A stretch of 64,000 bases of DNA from an uncultured Eggerthellaceae bacterium (GCA_934670115.1 CAKUOV010000010.1:1-64000); one strand, 5' to 3'. Numbered from the stretch's first letter, positions 18,270 through 28,317 are shown. Notes: a model not told the origin generated them from the letters alone. Translations and numbers: made by a program.

Positions 18270-19487
18270 ATGGCAAGTGATAAAAAGGAAAGCGATCTTT
18301 CGCGCGCTTTTTCCGAAGATGGCGCGCTGAAAACCCACGTGGGCGGCCAAGCGCTGCTCGAGGGCGTTATGATGCGCGGCAAGTTCAACTGGGCGGTTGC
18401 GGTGCGCACGCCCGAAGGCGACATCTACACCGAGGAACACGATCTGGCATCGGGGAAAAAGCACGCGTGGATGCGCTGGCCTTTCGTGCGCGGTTGCGTG
18501 GCGTTGGTGCAGTCGTTGATTTTGGGCTTCAAGGCGCTTGAGATTGCCGCGAACCATGCGTACGACGACGAGGAAGAAGAAACTGCGGAAGGGAAATCTG
18601 CTGCGGCGGTTCTTGATGAGGCGCAGGCTAACGGCGAACCTAAGACATCCGATGCGGCCGCTGCGAGTGATTTCGAGCAGAATGGCGACCAAGGCGTTGA
18701 ACAGACCGAAGCACAACGTGTCGATTCAGAATCTGAGCAAGATGCTACGCCTGCTCAGATTGCCGATCCAGAATCCGAACAAGTCGCCGATCAGGAAAAA
18801 GAGCCATTCTTCGGTAAAGCGGAAATGGCTATTTCCATGGGTCTGGGTTTGCTCTTGGGTGTGGGATTATTCATTGTGGCACCCGCCTTTATCACGAACT
18901 TTGTGGTGGGCGAATACGATTCATCACCCGTTGCGTGGAATATTGTAGACGGTTTGATTCGCGTGGCGGTTTTCGTGCTGTACATTTGGCTTATTGGCCG
19001 CATGACCGACATCAAGCGCATGTTCAGTTATCACGGTGCCGAGCACAAAACAATCCATTGCTTCGAGCATGGGCTGCCGCTCACGCCTGAAAACGCGCGC
19101 CGCTTCCCCTGCTTGCACGTGCGCTGCGGTACGGCGTTTCTGATCATGGTCATGATTATCGCCATCTTCGTGTACACCGCCATTCCGTTGAATGTGCTGT
19201 TCGGCGCCTGGGGTGTTCCCGATGGTGCACCAAAGTTGGCACTGGTTATTCTGACGCGCATTATCTTCATGCCGGTTATCGCGGGTATCTCGTATGAAAT
19301 CACGGTGAAATGGGCGGGCGCGCATCCTGAAAATCCCCTGGTCAAAGTCATTTTGTGGCCCGGTTTGCAAATGCAGCGTCTGACCACGAACGAGCCCGAT
19401 GACAGCATGCTCGAATGCGCTATTGCCGCCATGCAACTCGTTTTGGATCGCGAGTCGGAAGAAGCTCAGGAAGCACCTGCCGCATAA
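18270..19487 (+). CDS. DUF1385 (YqhQ-like) membrane protein with an acidic insert
   Basis: The 405-residue protein has the family start VGGQALLEGVMMRG and the conserved YHGAEHKTIHCFE with CLHVRCGTAFL, plus about four hydrophobic helices. An insert of roughly 90 residues rich in Glu, Gln, Asp and Ala (about 95-185) accounts for the excess over the usual 300. YqhQ homologues are conserved in Gram-positives; the function is unsettled. Confidence 0.88.
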   Translation: MASDKKESDLSRAFSEDGALKTHVGGQALLEGVMMRGKFNWAVAVRTPEGDIYTEEHDLASGKKHAWMRWPFVRGCVALVQSLILGFKALEIAANHAYDDEEEETAEGKSAAAVLDEAQANGEPKTSDAAAASDFEQNGDQGVEQTEAQRVDSESEQDATPAQIADPESEQVADQEKEPFFGKAEMAISMGLGLLLGVGLFIVAPAFITNFVVGEYDSSPVAWNIVDGLIRVAVFVLYIWLIGRMTDIKRMFSYHGAEHKTIHCFEHGLPLTPENARRFPCLHVRCGTAFLIMVMIIAIFVYTAIPLNVLFGAWGVPDGAPKLALVILTRIIFMPVIAGISYEITVKWAGAHPENPLVKVILWPGLQMQRLTTNEPDDSMLECAIAAMQLVLDRESEEAQEAPAA

Positions 19488-19507
19488 ATACGAGATAGGT
19501 TCCTATT

Positions 19508-20836
19508 TCAGAGAAATCGAGCCATATAGGTAGGCATACAGGTAATTGCGCCGTCTTTACGCAAGTCTTTTGTGTACACCAAATATGCTGTTCCAACTCT
19601 CGATGGATATTTTTTAAGGAATGCATCGAGTGAGGCATGGGTTTTATATCCAGAGGACTTCACTTCAATAGGGCATATCTTTTTCCTCCGGGAAAGCACA
19701 AAGTCTATTTCATAATTTCGATTTGCATCTTCTTTGGACCACGTGTGGTAAAAAAGACCGTTTCCGCGGGCAACAAGCTCTTGTGCGACCACATTCTCGT
19801 AGACCGCACCCAAATTGACAGGCAATCTATCTGCCAAGAGTGATTCATATATGATGTTTTCGGCCACATCGGTATCTTTAAACATCAAGGTGACGAAAAG
19901 GCCGGTGTCAGCTAGGTAGAGCTTGAATTTCTCCAGATCAATGGTAGACGACATACCCACGTTTGGGTCATCGGTATGGTATGCGGCAAGCACTGTTTTT
20001 GAGGCTAACAGCTCTGCAAGTTCTTCGGGAATATCAGATACCTGTCGATTCGGGAGAACGCTGGATACGTGATACCGTGATGATTTTTTTGCGAGCTGCG
20101 CAGGAATGGCATCGAACAAACGTGAGAGTGCACCGCTTGGGCATATCTTATGAAAATCGTCTTCGTAAAGGGAGATGATATCTCGCTTTATCGTGTCAAC
20201 TTCTGCGAGATTATTTGTTTCAAGATACGCTTCTACAGCTTGGGGCATGCCGCCTACGAGCATGTAGAGACGAAAATCTCGCATAAGCTTGCGATTCGTT
20301 TGGTCGCCAAGAGAGAGACGCGATTCGAAGGCTTGCTGAATCAACGGCAAAGTAGCTTCGTCGCCACAGGCCCAACGGAATTCCTCGAAATCCATGGGCC
20401 GCATTGGCACCTTGCGTTCTTCACTCGGGAGAACAATTCCTTCGATGTTTTTCCTAATAGAAAGGAGTGAGCCTGTTTCGAGATAATCGTAGCGGCCATC
20501 TGCTACAAGATGTTTTATTGCCTGTCTTGCGTTGGGGCACAATTGAACTTCGTCAAAGACTATGAGCGAATCTCGCTCAAATAGGCGAACATTGTATTGC
20601 AATTGTAGTTGTAGAAAAAGGTAATCCAAATCAGACATATCATCAAAAAGGTCGCGTACTGCCCTGGAGGCTCGCGAGAAATCAATGATTATATGGCTGC
20701 GGTATTCATTGCGAGCGAATTCGGCGGCAATTGTGGATTTGCCCACGCGTCGAGCGCCTTCAATGAGCAAAGCCGTTTTTCCTTGCGATGTGTTCTTCCA
20801 GTCAAGAAGCGTTTTATATATCTTTCTCCTGAACAT
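19508..20836 (-). CDS. AAA+ ATPase with DUF4143-type C-terminus
   Basis: The 442-residue protein has Walker A GARRVGKST, Walker B DSLIVFDEVQLC and a sensor-like LETGSLLS. A C-terminal nuclease-like region has the ExK pattern EIDFVLSRRKKICPIEVKS. This ATPase group is abundant in gut anaerobes and has no settled function. The ATG at 20836 follows GAGCAGGTAG; an upstream ATG at 20917 would translate the repeat array as two KSADFG units and has no ribosome site. Confidence 0.82.
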   Translation of the reverse strand: MFRRKIYKTLLDWKNTSQGKTALLIEGARRVGKSTIAAEFARNEYRSHIIIDFSRASRAVRDLFDDMSDLDYLFLQLQLQYNVRLFERDSLIVFDEVQLCPNARQAIKHLVADGRYDYLETGSLLSIRKNIEGIVLPSEERKVPMRPMDFEEFRWACGDEATLPLIQQAFESRLSLGDQTNRKLMRDFRLYMLVGGMPQAVEAYLETNNLAEVDTIKRDIISLYEDDFHKICPSGALSRLFDAIPAQLAKKSSRYHVSSVLPNRQVSDIPEELAELLASKTVLAAYHTDDPNVGMSSTIDLEKFKLYLADTGLFVTLMFKDTDVAENIIYESLLADRLPVNLGAVYENVVAQELVARGNGLFYHTWSKEDANRNYEIDFVLSRRKKICPIEVKSSGYKTHASLDAFLKKYPSRVGTAYLVYTKDLRKDGAITCMPTYMARFL

Positions 20837-20854
20837 ATATTCTACCTGCTCTTT

Positions 20855-20972
20855 CCCGAAATCCGCACTTTTTATTTTCGCGATTACCCCGAAATCCGCA
20901 CTTTTTATATGAAACATTATACCGAAATCCGCACTTTTTATTTTCGCGATTACCCCGAAATCCGCACTTTTT
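20855..20972. repeat. Four 19-bp direct repeats at an exact 33-bp period
   Basis: CCCGAAATCCGCACTTTTT occurs at 20855, 20888, 20921 (first base A) and 20954. The 14-base spacers 1 and 3 are identical (ATTTTCGCGATTAC), while spacer 2 differs (ATATGAAACATTAT). The array lies directly upstream of the ATPase start on the minus strand, where a promoter and operator would be expected. The spacing is about three helical turns. Confidence 0.8.
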
Positions 20973-21022
20973 GAAGATAGCGACCCTATCGAAGCATATA
21001 TTGTGCCATTGGCAAGATGCCG

Positions 21023-21958
21023 TCACTTATCGGTGCGAATAAGGGCTTCCTGGGAATCAATGTTGCGCAGCAGGGAAGGGTTGTCGAAGAGCGCGGGGCA
21101 CATAAGCTCTTCTCGGTTAAGTTTGTTGTATTTGAATCCAAGCAGATTTTCATAGAAAGCAACCAGATAGCGATCATCAGGGAAGATGTCGGCGGCAGCG
21201 TTTCGGTACATCGCACGAACGAGCGCATCGCGGTAGTAGCGTGCATGTTGGGCAAATGGCTCGTTTTCAACCTGAAATCCCAGGTAATTTAGGTAAAGCT
21301 CGGAAAATACAGCGATAGAGCGCGTGTTCCCTTCATAGAAAGGGTAAATTTGCCACAGGAAACTAATGGTGTGGCAAAAACTTTTCAGCTCATCATCAGT
21401 AAATACCCCATACGCTTTTGCAGCTTCGCTTGCAAACGCACCTTTCAGGGACATGTCGTAGGTCAAAGGGTCGGCGTACAAAACGCTATCGCCGTTGAGA
21501 ATCTCTTCTTGTTTTACCATGCGCTCTGTCTTGAATTCACCAGCATGGTAAACAGCCTGGTCAAGATCTTGGAAAAGATAGCGATGAATATCAATAAGCA
21601 TTTCAGGCGCAAGATAGAATGCACCACGCGCAAGCAACTCGGCAATGCGCTGGCTTACCAAGTCGGCTTCTTTGAACTTTTTGCGATTGTCGTTGCTAGT
21701 TTTGTTGTCGCTGTCAATATCGTACGTTTTGTTGGAATCCTCCGCGGAATGGTATGCTCGAACAAGCGAGCCGACTTCCTCAAGCGTTTTTTCACCTGAA
21801 ATGTAAGAGCGAGCTTGGTCTTACAAATACTTTGATACCTGCAGTCCGTCAACTGCCTGCAGGCCAATGGCAACTGCCCAGTAATGCTTGCGTTGGGTTT
21901 TCGAAGTATGCTCGGCAGCACGCAGGTAGGCGAAGTTATCAAGGCTATCAGCGGACAT
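21023..21958 (-). pseudogene. Fic-family gene with VbhA-like N-terminus, broken by an internal TAA
   Basis: One frame runs from an ATG at 21958 (after AAAGGAGC) to the stop at 21023, about 311 codons, with a TAA at 21821-21823 (codon 46). Before it comes an antitoxin-like start ending IGLQAVDGLQVSKYL. After it comes YISGEKTLEEVGSLVRAYH and then the Fic domain with ALVRAMYRN. The Fic core reads YPFYEGNTR where active AMP-transferases have HPFxEGNxR, so the catalytic His is Tyr (TAC, one change from CAC). The part after the stop would need a TTG start near 21661. An inactive remnant is most likely. Confidence 0.75.
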
Positions 21959-22325
21959 GCATGCTCCTTTGGTTTTCCAGGTTTTGTTCCAGCTTATAAT
22001 TGCTTGCGATAGATTTTAGCGCATTCCTTATATGATGATTTGATTTCAATAAAATGACCCCCCCCTTCAATGCTCTTTCGAACAAACGGTTTTTGGCGTG
22101 GATTTCGCAGAAGAAGTACGGTTTCATGACAAATCCCGATAACAATTGAGCGACAGCGCAAGAAATCGTGTATCCTTACGAAGCGTGCTGGAGCTCTTGC
22201 GCCTTTTGACGCGAGAAATCGTCCGGCAACGCATGAAAGAAGATCCCCGCACACGTTAATAAACAAGGGGTTTCGTGTGAAGGCGCGGGCTGAGAGATGC
22301 CCGCATGAGACAAAAGGAGCGCCAC
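21959..22325. other. 367-base divergent region before topA
   Basis: No gene is supported. It contains a run of eight C at about 22058-22065 and, near the topA start, two possible hairpins: CACACG/CGTGTG around 22250-22280, and GCGGGC/GCCCGC with loop TGAGAGAT around 22286-22305. These could form a structured topA leader. No known riboswitch was identified. Confidence 0.35.
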
Positions 22326-24986
22326 ATGAAACTGGTGGTTACCGAAAAAAACGACGCCGCGAAACAAATCGCGACACTTTTAGGTGCTTCAAGCGCCAAG
22401 GCCGACAAAGTTTTCTCCACTCCCATTTTCCGTTTTACCGTAAAAGGAGAGGATTGGGTTGCCATTGGTTTGCGCGGCCACATTCTTGAATCTGATTTCC
22501 CCGAATCGCTTGCTTACACAAAACGCCTGGGTTGGCATGGTATAACCGCAGATGGAGAGCCTGTCAAGGCGAAACTCCCCGCAAGCTTGCCTAAACCGCC
22601 CTTCAAAAAGAAGCGTCCGTTTTTCGAAGACGGCTTGGATTTGAAGCGCTGGAACATGGATGCGCTGCCGTATTTGGTATACGCGCCCATCGAAATGCTT
22701 CCCAAGGAAAAAGAAATCATCCGTTCGTTGAAAAACTTGGCGAAGAAGGCAGATTCCGTTGTTATTGCAACCGACTTTGACCGCGAAGGCGAGTTGATTG
22801 GCTCCGATGCGCTGGGCTGCATTCTGGAAGTGAATCCGGACGTGCCTATTTCCCGTGCGCGCTACTCCGCGTTCACGAAGCAGGAAATCACGCACGCCTT
22901 CGATAACTTGGTAAGCATGGATGATGAGCTGGTTGCCGCTGGTGCATCGCGTCGCGACATCGACTTTGTGTGGGGCACGGTGCTCACGCGCTATCTGTCG
23001 TTGGTGAAGTTCGCTGGTTATGGTAAGTCGCGCTCGTCGGGTCGCGTGCAAACGCCCACGTTGGCGCTTATTGTGGCACGTGAACGCGAGCGTTTGGCGT
23101 TCATCCCCGAGGATTATTGGGTGATTAAGGGTCGTTTCGGTGAAGAGCCGGTCGCCTTCACCGCCGGTCACGAAACAGCACGCTTCAAGTCCGCCGACGA
23201 GGCAAAACGCGTTATGGATACCGTGGCGGATGCCACACAGGCAAGCGTTGTCTCGGTGGAAAAGAAGCAGCGCAAGGTGGCACCGCCCGTACCGTTCAAC
23301 ACGACAAGCCTTATGGCCGCTGCCGCTGCAGAAGGCATTTCCCCTGCTCGCACCATGCGTATTGCTGAAAGCTTGTATATGGCGGGCTACATCAGCTACC
23401 CCCGTGTTGACAATACGGTGTATCCTTCGTCGCTTGATTTGCGCGAAGTGGTTTCCGCGATTTCTGCGAACCCCGCATATGCGCCGTTCTGCAAAAAATT
23501 ACTGGCTCAGTCGAAAATCACGGCTACGCGCGGCAAGAAGGAAACAACCGACCATCCGCCTATTTATCCTACGGCCGCAGCAACGCCTGACAGCTTGGCC
23601 GCTGCCGACTACAAGGTGTACAACTTGATTGCGCGCCGTTTCCTGGCAACGCTTTCGGAAGCCGCCGTGGTGGAAGGCACGAAAGTGACGCTTTCTGTGG
23701 AGGGCGAGCCGTTTGTTGCCAAGGGTGACGTGATTGTTTCACCTGGGTATCGCGAGATTTACCCGTATGGCATGAAGAAAGATGAGCAGCTGCCCACGCT
23801 TTCCGCGGATCAGGTTGTTGCATTCGGCGGTGCGGAGTGCACGCAGAAGCAAACAGAGCCGCCCGCGCGCTACAGCCAGGGCAAGCTCATTCAGGAAATG
23901 GAAAAGCTCAACTTGGGCACGAAGTCCACGCGCCATTCCATTATCGAGCGCCTTTACACGGTGAAATACATCCAGAACGATCCGATTGAGCCATCCCAGT
24001 TGGGCATGGCGGTTTGCGACGCGCTGGAGCAATTCGCGCCGCATATCACGCATCCTGAAATGACGGCTGACCTTGAAGCAAGCATGGATGACATTGTTGC
24101 TGGCCAGAAGACGAAAGATGCCGTAGTGGCAACTTCGCGCGACCTTCTTGCTGAACAGCTCAAAGAGCTGCTGGCTCACAAGGAAGAAGTGAAGGACGCG
24201 CTGGAAGACGCCGTTGCCGCCGACGCGTACGTTGGCCCCTGCCCGAAATGCGGCAAGGACCTGCAAATGCGCACGTCTGCGAAGAGCAAGAGCATGTTCA
24301 TCGGTTGCGCCGGCTGGCCTGAGTGCGATGTAACGTACCCGCTGCCGCAAGGCAAAATCGAAGCACTGGATACCGTGTGCCCCACGTGCGGCATGTCGCA
24401 AATCCAAGTGACGGCGTTTCGTTCGAAGCCGCGTGTTGTGTGCATTGATCCGCTGTGCGAAACGAATAAGGACCCCGAAGTCGAAGTGGGCATGTGTCCC
24501 ACGTGTGCTGCGGCGGGCAAGCAGGGAAAGCTTATTGCGCGCAGGAATCCACGCACGCTGAAACGCTCGATTACCTGTGAAAACTTCGATGAATGCCAAA
24601 CGCGTTATCCGCTTCCGGCAAACGGTGCCATTACCGCAACCGAAGAAGTGTGCCCCTCATGCGGTGCGCCGTTCGTGATTGTGACCACGGCACGCGGTCC
24701 TTGGAAGATTTGCCCCAACTACGATTGCCCCGATAACGTGGAGCAACGCGAGAAGAAGGCGGAAAAGTCTGCTGCGAAGGGTGCCGCGAAGGCGGGTGCG
24801 AAGGCGGGTGCGAAGGCGGGTGCTAAGGCGGGTGCGAAGACTGCGTCAACCGCGAAGACAACGAAGAAGGCGGCAACTAAGACTACGGCTAAAAAGACCG
24901 CCGCAAAGAAGACAACTGCGAAAAAGACCACGTCGAAGGCTGCTGCGACGGCAGACACCGTGGATGCAACTGAAGAGAACGAGTAA
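22326..24986 (+). CDS. topA: DNA topoisomerase I (type IA)
   Basis: Relaxes negative supercoils through a transient 5'-phosphotyrosine. The 886-residue protein has a Toprim domain (LVVTEKNDAAKQIA, then DFDREGELIGSD), the active-site Tyr in YISYPRVDN, and four Cys-rich zinc modules (CPKCGK, CPTCGM, CPTCAA, CPSCGA). A histone-H1-like Lys/Ala/Thr tail (about 820-880) is partly built from a 12-base DNA repeat (AAGGCGGGTGCG) near 24788-24840. AAAAGGAG before 22326 fixes the start. Confidence 0.95.
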   Translation: MKLVVTEKNDAAKQIATLLGASSAKADKVFSTPIFRFTVKGEDWVAIGLRGHILESDFPESLAYTKRLGWHGITADGEPVKAKLPASLPKPPFKKKRPFFEDGLDLKRWNMDALPYLVYAPIEMLPKEKEIIRSLKNLAKKADSVVIATDFDREGELIGSDALGCILEVNPDVPISRARYSAFTKQEITHAFDNLVSMDDELVAAGASRRDIDFVWGTVLTRYLSLVKFAGYGKSRSSGRVQTPTLALIVARERERLAFIPEDYWVIKGRFGEEPVAFTAGHETARFKSADEAKRVMDTVADATQASVVSVEKKQRKVAPPVPFNTTSLMAAAAAEGISPARTMRIAESLYMAGYISYPRVDNTVYPSSLDLREVVSAISANPAYAPFCKKLLAQSKITATRGKKETTDHPPIYPTAAATPDSLAAADYKVYNLIARRFLATLSEAAVVEGTKVTLSVEGEPFVAKGDVIVSPGYREIYPYGMKKDEQLPTLSADQVVAFGGAECTQKQTEPPARYSQGKLIQEMEKLNLGTKSTRHSIIERLYTVKYIQNDPIEPSQLGMAVCDALEQFAPHITHPEMTADLEASMDDIVAGQKTKDAVVATSRDLLAEQLKELLAHKEEVKDALEDAVAADAYVGPCPKCGKDLQMRTSAKSKSMFIGCAGWPECDVTYPLPQGKIEALDTVCPTCGMSQIQVTAFRSKPRVVCIDPLCETNKDPEVEVGMCPTCAAAGKQGKLIARRNPRTLKRSITCENFDECQTRYPLPANGAITATEEVCPSCGAPFVIVTTARGPWKICPNYDCPDNVEQREKKAEKSAAKGAAKAGAKAGAKAGAKAGAKTASTAKTTKKAATKTTAKKTAAKKTTAKKTTSKAAATADTVDATEENE

Positions 24987-25001
24987 GGGGAGCAAGAAAA
25001 C

Positions 25002-25931
25002 ATGAAAGTCGTTACCCCTGAATCTATTGGGCGCGCACTGGAAGAAAACATCCCGCAGCTTGCGTACGTTCTGCCAACGGACGTAGCGCAGGCGCTTGAA
25101 CAGGCACGACAGCACGAGACAAACTGCTATGCCGCCCAGGCGCTTGACCTGCTGCTGGAAAATGCAAGCATTGCGGCAACCGATAGCGTGCCGCTGTGCC
25201 AGGATACGGGAACCACGTGGGTCTGCCTTGAGGTGGGGCCCGACATTGTGGTGCCGGGAAACGTGTTCTCGCGGGTCAACGAGGGCGTGGCACACGCGTA
25301 CGTTGATGGCAAGCTTCGTAAGTCCGTGGTAAAAGACGCGCTGTTCAACAGGGAAAACACGCAGAACAACACGCCTGCTTTCACGGATATTCACTTTGTG
25401 GACGAGCCGGGCGTGTGTCGTTTGCATATCATGCTCAAAGGCGGCGGCTCCGATAACGCAAGCCGCGTGGTTATGCTTGCTCCGGGCGCGGGGCGCAAAG
25501 GCATTGTGGATGAAGTTATCAAGTGCGTGCGCGAAAAAGCCGCAAACGCCTGCCCACCGCTCGTGGTAGGCGTGGGCGTAGGCGGTACGTTCGACAAGGT
25601 TGCTGGTCTGGCGAAACAGGCGCTCATGCGTCCCGTTGGCGCGCCTGCAGCCGATGCCGACCATGCTGTATTCGAGCAAGAGCTGCTTGATGCCATTAAC
25701 GCTACGGGCGTAGGTGCTGCTGGCTTTGGCGGTGACACCACGGCGCTTACGGTGCGCGTGGAAACGGCGCCGTGCCATATTGCGGCCCTTCCTGTTGCCA
25801 TCAACTTGGGATGCTCCGCCATGCGCCGTTGCACCATTGAGCTGCAACCGCAAGAGATTGATACGTTGCAGCAGCTTGCGGCCTTAATGACGTCTGACAA
25901 TGAAAACGAACAGGGGGTTCGCCATGAGTAA
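25002..25931 (+). CDS. Class I fumarase/tartrate dehydratase, alpha subunit
   Basis: The 309-residue [4Fe-4S] hydro-lyase subunit includes PLCQDTGTTWV (cluster Cys), KGGGSDNASRV and LGCSAMRRC. With the beta subunit it interconverts malate and fumarate; tartrate specificity cannot be excluded. Its stop overlaps the beta start by 8 bases. In an anaerobe this fits a reductive branch leading to fumarate. Confidence 0.9.
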   Translation: MKVVTPESIGRALEENIPQLAYVLPTDVAQALEQARQHETNCYAAQALDLLLENASIAATDSVPLCQDTGTTWVCLEVGPDIVVPGNVFSRVNEGVAHAYVDGKLRKSVVKDALFNRENTQNNTPAFTDIHFVDEPGVCRLHIMLKGGGSDNASRVVMLAPGAGRKGIVDEVIKCVREKAANACPPLVVGVGVGGTFDKVAGLAKQALMRPVGAPAADADHAVFEQELLDAINATGVGAAGFGGDTTALTVRVETAPCHIAALPVAINLGCSAMRRCTIELQPQEIDTLQQLAALMTSDNENEQGVRHE

Positions 25932-26460
25932 TGCAGAAGCAATTTCGTTGCAGCTTCCCCTTGCGAAAGAACAGCTTGCCAGCTTGAAGGTGGGCGATAG
26001 ATGTCTACTATCAGGTGTTATGTATACTTTGCGCGATGCGGGACACGTGCGTTTGCTCGATGAACTCCATGAGCAGGGGCGGCTTCCGTATGGCCTGGAT
26101 GGCCAAGTCATCTTCTACGCGGGACCGTCTCCTGCGGCGGCGGGCAGGCCGTTTGGCGCCATTGGACCCACCACGTCTTCGCGCATGGATTTTGCCGCAC
26201 CCGAGCTGTACCGTGCGGGCATTGTTGCCACGGTGGGCAAGGGGCACCGCAGCGCGGCCGTTGTGGAAGCCATCAAGGAAACGGGCGGCGTGTATTTTGC
26301 TGCCGTGGGCGGCGCTGCTGCAGCATTGGCGAAATGCATTGTTTCCGAAGAAGTGATCAGCTACGCCGACCTGGGCACCGAAGCATTGCGAAAAATTCAG
26401 GTCAAAGACTTCCCGGTGTTCGTAGCGCTTGACGCAACGGGAGCATGCTTGTATGCGTAA
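25924..26460 (+). CDS. Class I fumarase/tartrate dehydratase, beta subunit
   Basis: The 178-residue swivel subunit has GQVIFYAGPSPA, GPTTSSRMDF and GKGHRSAAVVEAI, standard for the beta part of two-subunit class I fumarases. It overlaps the alpha gene by 8 bases and the tmk gene by 8 bases, so all three are translationally linked. Confidence 0.92.
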   Translation: MSNAEAISLQLPLAKEQLASLKVGDRCLLSGVMYTLRDAGHVRLLDELHEQGRLPYGLDGQVIFYAGPSPAAAGRPFGAIGPTTSSRMDFAAPELYRAGIVATVGKGHRSAAVVEAIKETGGVYFAAVGGAAAALAKCIVSEEVISYADLGTEALRKIQVKDFPVFVALDATGACLYA

Positions 26461-27184
26461 CGCAGAAATGGAACAAAACAAAGATCAGGGCATTTTCATC
26501 ACGTTTGAAGGTGGCGAAGGCGCTGGTAAATCGACCCATATCTCGTTTTTAGCGTATTGTTTGCGCGAGTTGGGATACGAGGTTTTGTGTTTACGCGAGC
26601 CGGGTGGAACGGATGTCGGCGAAATGTTGCGCTCCATTGTGCTTGATCCGAAAAACGATTGCCTGGATGCGCATGCGGAGCTGTTCATCTACGAAGCGGC
26701 ACGTGCGCAGATTGTCGCTCAGGTCATTGCGCCTGCTCTTGAGCGGGGTGCCATTGTGTTGTGCGACCGTTTCTACGACTCCACTGTTGCGTACCAGGTT
26801 GCTGGCCGCGGGCTTTCTGCGCAGTTTGTTGACGCTGCGAATGCCTTCGCGTGTCAAGGCACCGTGCCGCAGCGCACCATTCTTATGGTGAGCGCCACCA
26901 CGGAAGAGGGCTTAACGCGTGCCACGAACGAAGGCGCCGATCGTATTGAACGCGCAGGTGTTGATTTCCACGCGCGCGTGAATGCAGCGTTTCTTGATAT
27001 TGCGCGCAAAGAGCCTGAGCGCGTGCGTGTGGTGCAGTTTGCCGATAGCAAAGCGGAAACAGCGCAGCGCGTGTTTGACCAGGTGAAAGACTTAATTCCT
27101 GCCCTTGAGCGCGCGGCTTCTGCCAACGAGCATTTCTTCGATCGCGTTGAAGATAAATCGCTCTACGAGGGGAGCGCCCTGTAG
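26453..27184 (+). CDS. tmk: Thymidylate kinase
   Basis: Phosphorylates dTMP to dTDP. The 243-residue protein has the P-loop FEGGEGAGKSTH near residue 15, the REPGGT motif and DRFYDSTVAYQ. The ATG at 26453 follows GGGAG at 26439-26443 and overlaps the fumarase stop. holB starts 3 bases after its stop. Confidence 0.96.
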   Translation: MRNAEMEQNKDQGIFITFEGGEGAGKSTHISFLAYCLRELGYEVLCLREPGGTDVGEMLRSIVLDPKNDCLDAHAELFIYEAARAQIVAQVIAPALERGAIVLCDRFYDSTVAYQVAGRGLSAQFVDAANAFACQGTVPQRTILMVSATTEEGLTRATNEGADRIERAGVDFHARVNAAFLDIARKEPERVRVVQFADSKAETAQRVFDQVKDLIPALERAASANEHFFDRVEDKSLYEGSAL

Positions 27185-27186
27185 CC

Positions 27187-28317
27187 ATGCCCGCGATGCT
27201 TGAGCAAATCACCTTGCAGCCGCGTATCCGCGACCTGCTTATTTCTATGGTTGAAGTGAATCGCACAACGCATGCGTACCTGTTTTCGGGTCCGAAAGGC
27301 GCGGGAAAGCTGGACATGGCGTGCGCCTTCGCCCAAGCGCTTGTATGCGCTGACCAGGGGTGCGGCCGTTGCATTGACTGCAAGAAAGCGCTTTTGCGCA
27401 ATCATCCCGACATCCAGATAATCACGCCGAAAGGCACACAGGGCTACTTGATCGAGCAGATTCGCGAAGTAGTGACCAGTGCTACGCGCGCGCCCATTCA
27501 GGCCCAACGCAAGGTGTTCATTTTGGAAGACGTTGAGCAGCTGGGAACAGCGGCTGCGAACGCCTTCCTGAAAACGCTTGAGGAACCCAGCCCGCGCGTC
27601 ACGCTCATCTTGCTTACAAGCCACCAAGATAGCGTGCTGCCCACCATTCTTTCCCGCTGCCAAGTGGTATCGTTTCCCGCTATCCCCGAAGCGGATCTGA
27701 TTGCGGAAGTCGTGCAGAAAACGCAATGCGCGCCTGATATCGCTCGTGTTGCGGTGAACGTATGCGCCGGTTCGCTTGAGCTTACGGAGGCGTTTTGCAC
27801 GTCGGATGACTTGCAGCAGATGCGTCGCAATGTGCTGGATGCCCTGGAAGCGCTGCAGGAAAGCGATGATTGGGACACGCTGAAGCTTTCTGCTGGGCTG
27901 GCAACGGGCGGAGAAAGCCTGATAGAAGAGCTGCAAGCGCAGCAAGAAGAAGAGCTTGCGGTTGCCGATGATTTTCTTTCCAAAGGTGCGCGCAAACAGT
28001 TGGAAGACGCTCACAAGCGCGCCATTACGGCCAAAAAGCGACAGCTGTTCCATTTGCGTTGCAGCATTATGGAGTCGTGGCTGCGCGACATCTTGCTGCT
28101 GTGTACGGGCTGCGCAAGCATCATGGTGAACACCGATGCCGCCGAAGGGCTGCGTCAGGCCGCAAAAGCAACGTCGGAAACAGGCGTATTGTGCGCATGC
28201 GCAGCAGTTTCGCGCGCAAAAGCGGCAATGGATTATAATGTATCGTTACAACTTTGTTTAGACACGTTACTGTTAGATATAAGAGAGGACCTCTATGGCC
28301 CGCATAACACCCGTTAA
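27187..28317 (+). CDS. holB: DNA polymerase III delta' subunit
   Basis: Part of the clamp loader, 376 residues. It has GPKGAGKLDMA (the usual GK[ST] position is Leu, so nucleotide binding is doubtful, as in other delta' subunits), a zinc module CGRCIDCKKA, LEDVEQLGTAAANAFLKTLEEP and SRCQVV. The tmk-holB-PSP1 order is common in Gram-positives. It overlaps the next gene by 23 bases. Confidence 0.93.
   Translation: MPAMLEQITLQPRIRDLLISMVEVNRTTHAYLFSGPKGAGKLDMACAFAQALVCADQGCGRCIDCKKALLRNHPDIQIITPKGTQGYLIEQIREVVTSATRAPIQAQRKVFILEDVEQLGTAAANAFLKTLEEPSPRVTLILLTSHQDSVLPTILSRCQVVSFPAIPEADLIAEVVQKTQCAPDIARVAVNVCAGSLELTEAFCTSDDLQQMRRNVLDALEALQESDDWDTLKLSAGLATGGESLIEELQAQQEEELAVADDFLSKGARKQLEDAHKRAITAKKRQLFHLRCSIMESWLRDILLLCTGCASIMVNTDAAEGLRQAAKATSETGVLCACAAVSRAKAAMDYNVSLQLCLDTLLLDIREDLYGPHNTR

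Noticed and set aside
20855..20972. CRISPR array
   Set aside because: Repeats are only 19 bp and spacers 14 bp, two spacers are identical, and no cas genes are near.
22280..22310. TPP riboswitch, suggested by CTGAGAGATGCCCGC
   Set aside because: The second conserved half (ACCTGAT-type region) and the multi-helix core are missing, and the downstream gene is topA.
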